A stretch of DNA of 64,000 nt, from contig NC_065875.1 of NCBI RefSeq assembly GCF_933775445.1, positions 10,615,001-10,679,000 on the forward strand. The letters are read 5' to 3'. Of the stretch, positions 9,501 to 18,011 are shown piece by piece. Position numbers and translations under genes: made by a program. Under the pieces are notes generated by a model. It had not been told where the DNA came from. It made no database searches and saw only the letters and a program-made list of their open reading frames with translations. The stretch comes from Argentina anserina (Eukaryota > Streptophyta > Magnoliopsida > Rosales > Rosaceae). Positions within the stretch are counted from its first letter, which is position 1. Every line of letters begins with the position of its first letter.

Positions 9501-12454
9501 CTCTTCCTCTCCCAAAAACCTTCGCCACGATCTGGCAGCTCCGACCTCCGTGCCTCTCACCGCCGGTCGCCACACCACCACGAGCTCGACTGCGTCCTCT
9601 CCGAAGCAAGACGCGCCTCCCTTCATCGTCGTGGATCGACGCCGAGCTTCTCCATTCTCTGCAACACACCGCCGCCGAACAAGCCTTCCTTTGACGAAGC
9701 TAGGGTGCAACACAGGTGCACCTCCATCAACCCCAAGGCACGGCGCCAACTACGAACGAAGGGGGAGACACGACGACTCACCTCCACAAGAAATCGAAAC
9801 GATCGGTGACAAATCCGACGGTTCAAACGTTGATTGAGGTGAGGGATTAGTATAGCTTGATTGTTGTGTTGTTTGTGTGAATTTTTGGATGATTTGGAGC
9901 GGAGATGTTGGAGATCGGAGGTGGATTGAAGGGAGGGGTTACCGCCGCTCTAGGCGGCGCGTGGGAGTGCGTGGAGAGAGTAGGAGGCGGTGTGAGGCCG
10001 CGGGAAGGAAGAGGAGGAGGAGGAGGAGAGAATCGCGGTGGCGGTGGCATCACACGCGCTGCCACAGTAAGTGGCGCGTGGGCCCCACGCGCGGCCCGCC
10101 GGAGGTGGCGCGTGTGCCACTCGCGCCGCCACGTGCGGCGGTGGGACAGTTTTGACAGAAGGGTATTTTGGTAATTTACTGTATACGGTAAATGTAAATG
10201 TAATTTTTATTTACTACGGTAAATGTAATTAAGTTTTACCTTCGGTAAATGTAAATATAAATTACTTTCGGTAAATGTAAAAAGTAATTTGTAAAAGGTA
10301 AGTAGTAAATTTTATTTACTGAGATTGTATTTACCTTTAAACAGAAATACGTATATACTATTTATACGTACAGAAATACGTATATAATATTTATACGTAC
10401 AGAAATACGTATATAATATTTATACGTACAGAAATACGTATATAGTATTTATACGTACAGAAATACGTATATAGTACTTATACGTACAGAAATACGTATA
10501 AATTGAGTATTGTACAGTAACCGTGAATAGTGAATAGTGAACAGTAACTTCGTATAAACCAAAATTGCTGAACAGTAACCGTTTATTACTGTTTTGGCAT
10601 TTAAAGGTTTAACGAAACGATCCTAACTTCCTTTCTTATCTTTTCAAGGTGATCTATAAGCGAGGGAAGGAAATTATCTTCGGAAATTGTGGGATTCACG
10701 CTCAAGTCAATGAGGTAAGTAAAATCTCACTGAATTACGAATCTACCCTCGTGGTGATTCAACATTTTTGGAAGTGTGTTTATTAAATGAATTACAACAT
10801 GTATATAATTTAGTGGACTACATATACACAGTATAATGGTAATAAGTACATATATATATATAGTTCATTAAATTACATACTGTTATTAATTCATTAAAAA
10901 TAGTCATTTCGGTGACGGAAAATTGTGCATGTGTATGTGATTTAAGTGGTACAATATGGTGAGAGATTATTGTACAAAATGTTCGGGTGTTTATGAAATA
11001 TGATATGTATAGGATATAGTGGACTATGTATATATAGTATAAATGGTAAATAAATACGAATATATATAGTTCGCTATATAATATACTGTTATGATTTTTC
11101 TTGTGGTGATATTGTGAAAGTTATAAAACGTACAATATGATGAGTGATTATTGTACATGATTTTATCACGGAAAATGTGAAATATTGTGATTTGTCTTCG
11201 AACGTGATGTGTGGTACAATATGATGTGAGATTATTGTACGTGTGAGGCAAGTCGGAACCTAGCCTTTGGCCGGGCGAAGGTTACGATACAGTTAGAGCT
11301 CTAGTCTGTCTGCCTTAGTACTACATGTGAGGTAACGGGTGGTTATCTGCTCATGGGTACTCAGTTTATTTTGGATGTTGGGTAGCGGGTGGCTATCCAA
11401 TATCAGCGGTGTATTACGAGAGGGGTAACAGATGTGTACCAGCGTTCTTGGTACCCGTATTATAAATGCATTTGGGTAACCAGAAGGGTTACTTAATTTC
11501 TCATGAGCGCTTCTTTTTCTTTGGGACAACCAGATGGGCCGTCCACTGACTCATAAGTGCATTTATATTTGTTTGTTTTGTGGATTTTCGTATATATTGA
11601 TATGCGAGTTAAATGTTTTCATTTTACTCATACGAGCTGTAAAGCTTACCGGGTTTGTGTTTACAATCCCGGTGCACCAATTCGATGGTGTAGTGGATGA
11701 CTCCGCAGGTGTAGATTAGCGGGAATTAACGGACCGCTCAGAGGAGTTGAAGTGATTTACCTCCAGCCTGTGAGAGGATTTTGTGTGACTATTTTGTGAG
11801 AGATTGTGAGGATTATTACATTCCAACTTACGTAATGTAAATTATAAATTTGGGTTGTAATAATTGGTTTTCTGAGTTGTATTGATAACTCAGTGATGAT
11901 CCGCTGTGCACTTAAATGATTTCGATTTTATTGAGATTATTTTGTGTTTAACGACTTTAGAATTTTGAGTTTTTAAGCTCGAAATTTTGGGGTCGTTACA
12001 TTATCCTTCTATTTTGCCGATTTAAACTGTTTTATAAATCTAAAACTTCCCTATGTTCTTGTGTAGTTCAATGTCAAGGCTATTATCCGTACCAGTTGAA
12101 ATTCATGTGTTTGGGCCTAAAATTGTGATTGCACAGTCTGATAATTCTGCTACTGTGGTGATATTTTTCAGAGAATGATCACCTATTTCTTTTTTTTCTT
12201 TTTTGAGTAATCACTATTTCTTCTTACATCTTGTGAAATGTCATTGCATTGATATGTAGCACATTCTTAGTCTATTCTGTCAATTTTAATGTGTTTGTTT
12301 ATGTAAGCAATAGTTAATATGAAAATATATCATATATGTTCCACTTGTAATAGTTTGTTACCAACTGCTCGTAAAACTGATTTTACTTCTGAAGTGTGGT
12401 ATTTCAGGTCTCAAATTGGCAGAGAACACTAGTCAGACCGTGAACTTATTCTGA
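3551..12454 (+). CDS. Aspartate/glutamate racemase family protein, 3 exons, last intron holds a retrotransposon
   Basis: Pyridoxal-independent Asp/Glu racemase-family protein. Exons: 3551-4201, 4788-5061, 12408-12454, all in phase, giving 323 aa. ATG 3551 is the first in-frame ATG. Residues 1-60 look like a plastid transit peptide (hydroxylated, basic, low homology); the enzyme fold starts near GILGGVS (69-75). The first catalytic Cys is plausible at 159 in MPCHISHSW, matching the CNT.H box of bacterial racemases. The second box, usually GCTE, reads ILASDE with Ser271 in the Cys place, so classical two-base racemisation is doubtful. The last exon is inferred: without splicing at 5062 the frame stops at 5069 (310 aa). 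Splicing to the acceptor after ATTTCAG (12407) adds a short tail ending at TGA 12452-12454. The 7.3-kb intron carries an LTR scrap and the 6.46-kb element at 5545-12000; without the latter it would be about 0.9 kb. True substrate unknown. Confidence 0.8.
4202..4787 (+). other. First intron of the racemase-family gene
   Basis: 586-bp intron, GTAATC...TTGCAG, phase 0. AT-rich, nothing else recognised. Confidence 0.85.
5062..5544 (+). other. 5' part of the last intron of the racemase-family gene
   Basis: Begins GTACCTGA directly after an in-phase AAAG. It contains a 94-bp retroelement scrap at 5112-5205 and otherwise AT-rich unassigned sequence up to the retrotransposon at 5545. The intron resumes at 12001. 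Confidence 0.6.
5112..5205 (-). repeat. LTR end fragment of the Copia I family
   Basis: About 94 bp starting TGTTGGGGAATGCGG, nearly identical to the PBS-side end of the Copia I LTR at 28921-29015 and in the same orientation. Homology stops abruptly after the GAGAACACCG motif. There is no internal region and no second end, so this is a truncated remnant. Confidence 0.85.
5545..5806 (+). repeat. Cassandra-like 262-bp LTR carrying a 5S rRNA-like segment
   Basis: Begins TGTAATATCCCACATCGG and ends GGGTCGTGACA. Its middle resembles the 3' half of plant 5S rRNA. Cassandra elements are non-autonomous TRIMs whose LTRs carry a 5S-derived Pol III promoter. Size, TG...CA ends, 5S segment and tRNA-Met primer site all fit that family. 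No second copy of this LTR was found in the window. Confidence 0.8.
5655..5735 (+). promoter_or_regulatory. 5S rRNA-like internal Pol III promoter inside the LTR
   Basis: AAGTTAAGCATGCTTGGC (from 5664) matches the A box of plant 5S rRNA and AGGATGGGTGACC..CTGGGAAG (5695-5717) matches the C box, in the right order and spacing. By analogy with Cassandra these could recruit TFIIIA/Pol III. Transcription is not shown by the sequence. Confidence 0.75.
5821..9064 (+). pseudogene. Decayed gypsy gag-pol internal region
   Basis: Fragments in order. A Gly/Arg-rich leader lies at about 6105-6165. A gag-like piece at 6290-6518 reads LDHMVVDHWIEG and EYPEKEKKMIS. A protease/RT-linker piece at about 6580-6700 reads DHTYDVIIGIDWLST, matching the VILGMDWL motif of gypsy proteins. 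RT and RNase H regions (about 6750-7950) have no readable catalytic motif. An integrase piece starts near 8500, with GNREDHLRID, AYNNRYHSS and MAPYGTLYGRQCRSP. The region continues to the HISMLRKSVPN motif at about 8800. Many stops and frameshifts show that the element cannot make its own proteins. Confidence 0.8.
9380..9410 (+). promoter_or_regulatory. Putative Pol II promoter (TATA box) of the gypsy LTR
   Basis: AATATAAATAGAG near 9379-9391 is a good plant TATA box. It is followed about 30 bp later by a long CT-rich stretch typical of plant transcript leaders, so the U3/R junction is probably near 9410-9420. Confidence 0.55.
10341..10500 (+). repeat. 29-bp tandem repeat array with internal dyads
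   Basis: Five full copies and one partial copy of a 29-bp unit beginning ACAGAAATACGTATAT and ending ATTTATACGT, starting at 10341, 10370, 10399, 10428, 10457 and 10486. Each copy contains inverted ATACGTAT/TATACGT arms. Copies differ at one or two bases. Confidence 0.95.
10790..11250 (+). repeat. Diverged AT-rich duplications with a thrice-repeated TACAATATG...ATTATTGTAC motif
   Basis: A segment of roughly 190 bp (from about 10798) with TAGTGGACTA, a TATA run, AGTTC.. and ATACTGTTAT recurs from about 11015. The motif TACAATATG, then GAG/GAGTGATTATTGTAC, occurs near 10950, 11130 and 11218. Its ends are inverted (GTACAATA/TATTGTAC), so each copy could form a small hairpin. Confidence 0.75.
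12001..12407 (+). other. 3' part of the last intron of the racemase-family gene
   Basis: Unique AT-rich sequence resuming after the retrotransposon's right duplication and ending at the 3' splice site GTGGTATTTCAG (12407). Confidence 0.6.
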
Positions 12455-14159
12455 ATGAGATGAAAATGCAATACTCAGAGTGGAGACGTAAACTTTTGAA
12501 AACAATTCTTTAGGGGTACTTGAGTCTTGCGTTCTCTTTTATATATGCTGACTGATGCAGAACAAATGAACAGGCCATCAAGTAAAAGTTTTACATGATT
12601 GATTAGACGTTCTTATCTTTTGAAGACACTGCATGTGGCATTGTGCTTCTGCTTGTATGTGTAGGTTTCGCTGAATTTTTATATGAATATCAGATGCAGA
12701 ACTACTAGTGGTTTTAATGTTGAATTTTCTTTTTGAGAATGGGTTCTAATGTTGAATCTGAACTGGCTTTCTGTTTGATTTTGGATCTATGATCTCCTAG
12801 ACATTGGTCAAATTAAATGAGTAATATTCATCTTGTTCTGGGAGGTCAACGGTTGATCCATAAAAAAATTCTTGGGGAATGACTGAACAAAAACCCTCAA
12901 AAAGGGAATCCAATTCTGTGGGCATTTCAATGTTTGCACCAACAATTAAGGGTAGTAAACTAGTAATCATCTCTCTTTGAGCTCTCTCTGTTCAGTAATT
13001 TATTATTGAATATTACTGGGGGTTAATAATATATACTCCAATGACCAGCAACTAATGGCCGGATACCAAGGATCGATGGGGTTCAGTAATTTATTATTGA
13101 ATATTTTTTTTGATGAAATTTATTATTGAATATTACTGGGGGTTAATTATATATACTCGAATGACCAGCAACTAATGGCTGGATACCAAGGATCGATGGG
13201 CGGATACGGACGATCAATGTCCGGAGGTTGACGACATGTAACCGAAGTCCGACGAGGTTCGGGCCTAGTGTTTTTACTCATCAACTTACTCTTTCTATTA
13301 TTGTTTGATATGTGAGGGTAATATAGTAACAAAAATGAAAAGATTTGGGCAAATGTATTATTATTTCCTTATGTTGACTAGGGCAATGTTCTAAACTATT
13401 TTCTCATTTGGGTAAATGAGCCCTAATCATTTGGTCATTTTTTCAAATTTATTTAGGAGGGTTTTGAAAATCAATGAAATCTAATTTACTTTAGTACAAA
13501 TAAAGGAAAAAAAAACATAATAGTGTAACATATAAGATAATGAACTGATGAATCCACATGGGCTTTTTCAAGAAGGACCACTAAGTTGAGGACTAGTTGA
13601 GAACTAGTTGAGGACTTTCCACTTGATCAATAATTAAACCCACCTTTTGATCTCATTTTAACTTCTTAGTTGTTTAAATTTTATGTCTATATAAGTATAA
13701 GACTTTCACCAAAATCCATGATTATTAGGATATTAAAATACATCAAATCAATGGATGGATCAAATCACGGTAAAGTACTTAATTGGTCAATTACATTCAT
13801 GATTGTTTTCACAATTTTTAATTTTGATGAAAATTTGCTGGTGAAGCTCATAGGTTTGGTACTGAAATTATTGGCATATGTGATATCTTCCCCATATATA
13901 TCTAAAAATTAAACCGTTTCAAACACTTTCCGATGAAATGAAGTAGTCTTTAATTAGCCTCCATCTTTGTCAGCCGCTGCTTTGCTGGTAGTCTGGTACT
14001 CAATTTCTTCATCAAACTAATTTTTTTTTCAAACTCTAATTGTTTGAGTCTCTTATCTTCGTATAAACGAGCGTCATGTTTAATATCTAAATCTCTTTGT
14101 CTAATATTCATTTTATCATATTCACAAGTTTGATATCAAGAGTTCCTCTTCTAAATTGT
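12455..14159. other. Intergenic: racemase 3' UTR and unassigned AT-rich DNA
   Basis: Contains the probable 3' UTR of the racemase-family gene to about 12800, the diverged 120-bp tandem duplication at 12993-13200, and AT-rich sequence with a small GTTGAGGACTAGTTGAG repeat near 13580-13612. No gene recognised. Confidence 0.5.
12993..13200. repeat. Tandem duplication, about 120-bp period
   Basis: The segment at 12993-13080, with TTATTATTGAATATTACTGG and ending CCAAGGATCGATGGG, recurs at 13115-13200 with few changes, separated by a partial third start. It is a simple local duplication in non-coding DNA. Confidence 0.9.
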
Positions 14160-14883
14160 CATCAGAGATGGACCTGAGTTTTTTTTGTGACGTTAAAAAT
14201 CGTAGTTGTTTTTCTTGAAGCAAATGCCGAATTTGTGGACATTTTATTTGGTTTTTTAGGCGTTTCCATAACTTCTTTAGGGAAGTTAGGAATTGGTGCT
14301 ATGCCCAAAATTTGTGAGAGTTTAGTTAGTATAGGAACTAATCATCTTCAACCAGGGTTTAAAAACTTAGAGTTTTTTTAACTTAAGCCAACAGATGAGG
14401 TGTAATAAAGTTTATGATTTGTTGAATGGGAAATCATTCTCTTATTCTTGTGTTCCATTGTATTTGTGTCGGGAATGCTATTTTCTAGCTAGGTTTGTTC
14501 CTAGTTATATCACTACGGATCCTCTTACACCGTGTAAAGAATGTGGAAAACCCATGAATTTAATTCTCCACCGTGATCTTGATGGAGATATAATTGTAGG
14601 GGGATGATTTAATATTTCACATATTTGATGATATGACTATTAACCCACAAGGAGATCATGTTCCACTCCTTTCATTTATACTTCATTGGATATCTTAAAT
14701 GATGTTAAGAAGCTGAGATTCGAATGGGGTGATGTGAAGGAAATGAAGTTGGCTCTTACTACCAAAATAATATGTAACATGCTTAAGACACTCTTTAAGT
14801 GTTGTGGAAAAAAAAAATCAGTTTTAACCGATTTATTCATTGAGAAGCTGATGGAGAATGGAGCATCTCAGATCCGGCTATAA
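14160..14883 (+). pseudogene. DUF674 family protein, frameshifted remnant
   Basis: DUF674 proteins are plant-specific proteins of unknown function that occur in clusters. The order fits: FLEANAEFVDILFGFL and SLGKLGIGAMPKICESL (14187-14381), then DLLNGKSFSYSC and a Cys-rich stretch (LCRECYFLA..PCKECGKPM, 14395-14607), then DDLI, KLRFEWGDVKEMKLAL and KSVLTDLFIEK ending at TAA 14881-14883. A frameshift at the N-terminus near 14185, a stop near 14379 and a break at about 14607 split the frame. It could be a recent pseudogene, since most of the sequence is still readable. Confidence 0.75.
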
Positions 14884-15115
14884 CATACATCTTCAATTCT
14901 TTTGTTAGTTGTTAGTTTGCTCAACTTATGTTTGTAACTCAGACAACCTTTCATTTATTGAGTTTATGTTAAACTGTTGTGGCAACTTATCTTTTAACTG
15001 TTGTAGCAATGTTATCTTCAACTAGTAATAACATCAATGTTATCTTCAGCTAGCAAAAAAAAAAAGTAGTCTTTAAACTTTTTTTTTTTGAAGACAAAGT
15101 AGTCTTTAAACTTAA
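14884..15115. other. Spacer between the DUF674 remnant and the LINE
   Basis: AT-rich. The phrase AGTAGTCTTTAAACTT occurs twice (15065 and about 15098) around a poly-T tract, a small local duplication close to the LINE's 5' side. Confidence 0.5.
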
Positions 15116-15336
15116 GTCCTCAACTAGGTCGTGGTCAACATTTATCTCCTATGAAGGATCAGAGCCTCACCTTGAAGAAAAGTTGCATCCTACTCTTTCT
15201 GAGCCAGATCTTCTTTCTCATGAGGATTTGGCTCAGGCTATGTCCCATTTTAGAAGCCCTCGTAAGCGAACGTGCGATGAGAGGGTATTTTAAATGGTTC
15301 TTCTACTAACACAAGTAAAAATCCAAAACATGATAC

Positions 15337-17563
15337 ATGAAGTGGGCTTCTTGGAACTGTAGGGGATGTGGGAAGGATGATTTTTTTTACTCAAGCCTTA
15401 TTTTTTGTGAACCTGCTTCAACTAGATCTTTTGTGTTTATTAGATACTAAGTTGGATGAGTAGGCGCGCTGCTTCTAGTGTAGTTTCTTCTTTTCTTTTT
15501 TCCGACTTTGTTGTAGTACCTTCTAAGAGTCAATCTGGTGGTATTGTACTTTTGTGGAACCCCAATATGTTTAATATAGTTGTAGTTTCTACTTATTCTC
15601 GTTTCAGACAATGCTTAGTTATTAATTTTTCTACTCAACAAACTTGGCATGCTTTCTTTTTATATATGTTTCCTCATAAGGAGCTTCAGGCTGCTCTTTG
15701 GGCTGATTTGTCCTTGTTTAACCATTACTTAGAAACTTGTATGATTATGGGAGATTTTAATTGCATTATGAATCTTAATGAGAAGATGGGAGGTCTTAGA
15801 GTTAGTACCATATATATATTTCCAACTTTCAACACTTTTTGAATCAACATTCTTTGATTTCCATTCCTGCTTCTGGAAATCCTTTTACTTGGTGCAATAT
15901 GCAGCAGGGTTTAGATCAGATTTATGAACGTTTAGATAGAGTGGTAGTTTCTCATGCTTTGCTGAATCTTTATCATGACATGCTTTTACATGATCTTCCT
16001 ATTGTGTACTCTGATCATAGTCTCATTGTTTGGCTCATTCTAATCCTAACTCAATTTCTTCTAAGAAGTTATTTCGTGTTGAAACAATGTGGTTAAAGTA
16101 TCCTTCCTTCACTCAATTAGTTTTCCGAGCTATTACAAATCCGTATCATTGTTCCCCATTACATAATTTTATGTCTTTCACTAATGCTTTTTCTTTTTTG
16201 GCTTCTAATTGGAAACGAGATCATTTTGGCAACCTTTTTACTATTAAAAATAAGCTTTTACATAACCTTATTTAGTTACAGAATCGGCTTTATTCTTACC
16301 CTACTGATCAATTGATGGTAGAAGAAACTAATCTAAGAAATCAAATTACTAATCATTCTGTTTCTAAATAAATTTTCTGGAAACAACATGCTCATGTAAA
16401 TTAGCTGGAACTTGGAGATAAAAATACTTTTTTTTTCAAGCCAAGGCTTTGATTCGTAGGAAAAAATAAATAAATCACAACTCTTTTAGATGATAACGGC
16501 AATATTATATCTGATCCTATTCTTATTCGTAATCTTATTACTAATTCCTTTAAAAACGTTATAGCTCTTCTAATTCTCCTTCTACTCTTACTGAATCATT
16601 TTCTTTCTGCTCTGCCTAATCCTATAAATGATGTTGACAATATTTCTCTACTGACACCAATTACTGAACATGAGATTTTTTATGCAATAAAATCAATTGG
16701 TCCTCTTAAAGCACCAGGACCGGATGAAGTTCCAACTCTTTTTTATCATACCTACTAGTCTCAGTTAAAATCGTTAGTAAGTCCTCTTATTCATGATTTT
16801 TTTTATTCATAATCGTTCTCTTGCTGACATTAACTCTACTCATATTGTTTTAAACCCCAAGACTAATGATCATATTATAGTCAATCATTTCAGTTTCACG
16901 CCTTAGACCTTTATTGCAACGTTGTATTTCAAAGAATCAAGGTGCTTTCGCTCCTGGTAGGTCTATTTTTGACAATATTTTGATTGCTCGTGAAATGTTC
17001 TCCCTTTTTCATAAATCTAAACACCGCACTGGGTTGTCATAATTTCTGGAATGTTAAGTCCTCCTCTCATTCTTCTTTTGCCTGGAAGGGATTCTTAAGT
17101 CTCATGATTTACTTCAAGATGGCATTCGATGGACTATTGGTAATGGGCATGATATTATTTTTTGGCTTTTTAATTGGGTTTTTCCTTTCCCTCTTTTGAA
17201 TCTTATTCCTAATTCTTCTTGTACTAACCTTTGTGCCATTGAGACAGTTGTAGATTACATTCAGCATAACAATTGGAATACATGCAAACTTAGTTTAGTT
17301 CTCCCACCTGATGTCGTTTATCTATCTTAGCCATTCTCTTACTTTTTTCCCTTAATCTGACTATATGTTCTGGGGTGTTACTGGGCATGGTCATTTCAAT
17401 TCACTATTAGTTTAGATTCCTCATTCTCAATCTAATATTTTGTCTAAAGTCTGGAAACTTTGTCTTTCTCCAAAGGTTATAGTTTTTAGTTGGCAACTTT
17501 TTTGTCTTCGTCTTTCCACTCGTGACTCCATTGACCGTTCTTGTCCTCCTTGTTCCAACTCTT
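15337..17563 (+). pseudogene. LINE ORF2, 5' portion (endonuclease and RT fragments)
   Basis: Apurinic/apyrimidinic-type endonuclease followed by remnants of reverse transcriptase and the start of the zf-RVT zinc-binding domain. Several stops and frameshifts interrupt it: readable blocks are 15456-15842, 15839-16096, 16030-16275 and 17440-17563. The distance between the RT motifs is shorter than in intact L1 elements, so an internal deletion is likely between about 17000 and 17400. Confidence 0.75.
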
Positions 17564-17936
17564 TGGAGAAGAACATGCAGCTTGGTTGTGATCACAATGA
17601 TCACAGAGTAGAACGTGAAACTTGGTTGTGATCACAATGATCACAAAGAACGTGCAGCTTGGTTATGATCAAAATGATTACATCTCTTTTCCTATTGTGT
17701 ACAGTGTGCAACTTGGTTGTGATCAACATGATTACATCTCTTTTCTCTGTTGTGTATAGTAGTTAGTGGTTAGCCTTGTACCGTGGTTAGCATGGTGTTA
17801 ATATGGTTAGAGTAGACAATTTTCTTGTTTTATAAAAGGCTGGTTTTAGCCATTGAAATTTGTTCAAGAAATAGATTGAAAAAACAATCTCTCAAGCTCT
17901 TGTTCATTTCAGTTCATTTGATTCCATTTTTCTTCA
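17564..17936 (+). repeat. Copia II 5' LTR, 373 bp, with an expanded internal tandem repeat
   Basis: TG...CA ends, TATA box at 17831 (TATAAAAGG). The phrase CTTGGTTGTGATCA recurs four times in its first 190 bp, against two in the 3' LTR, which explains most of the length difference (373 versus 280 bp). Confidence 0.9.
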
Positions 17937-18011
17937 TGGTATCAGAGCATTGATCCTCATAGGACCCGCCCTTCTGCTTCTTAAGATTCATTTTATTTCT
18001 CATATCATTTA

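Larger units (their letters stand above)
9065..12000 (+). repeat. Gypsy 3' LTR, 2936 bp
   Basis: Starts TGTAATAACCC directly after the polypurine tract and ends GGGGTCGTTACA directly before the TTATC duplication. It contains a TATA box, a pyrimidine-rich leader, a GC-rich island (about 9420-10150), a 29-bp tandem array, and a pair of diverged AT-rich duplications at 10790-11250. Open frames in the GC-rich part occur on both strands, as expected from composition, and resemble no protein I know. Confidence 0.85.
5540..12005 (+). mobile_element. Ty3/gypsy LTR retrotransposon with mismatched LTRs (Cassandra-like 5' LTR, gypsy 3' LTR)
   Basis: The element runs 5545-12000 and is flanked by a perfect duplication TTATC (5540-5544, 12001-12005). 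Order: 262-bp 5' LTR (5545-5806), primer site TTGGTATCAGAGC (5808-5820), leader, decayed gag, protease, RT and integrase remains, polypurine tract AAGGGGGGTAGAT (9052-9064), and a 2936-bp 3' LTR (9065-12000). The coding part is badly decayed; only short gag and integrase stretches remain readable. The chromodomain could not be seen. The GGGACGAAATTCCTTTAAGGGGGG end is typical of Tekay/Del-type gypsy elements. The 5' LTR does not resemble the 3' LTR except at its ends: TGTAATA.CCC at the start and GGTCGT.ACA at the finish. It lies in the last intron of the racemase-family gene, same strand. Confidence 0.8.

Noticed and set aside
9346..10174. Many overlapping frames on both strands in the GC-rich part of the gypsy LTR
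   Set aside because: All frames open at once because of GC-rich composition; Arg/Pro/Gly-rich translations without a domain.
11024..11529. Minus-strand frames of 75 and 78 codons in the LTR
   Set aside because: Translations are Tyr/Ile/Thr-rich products of AT repeats; no homology seen.
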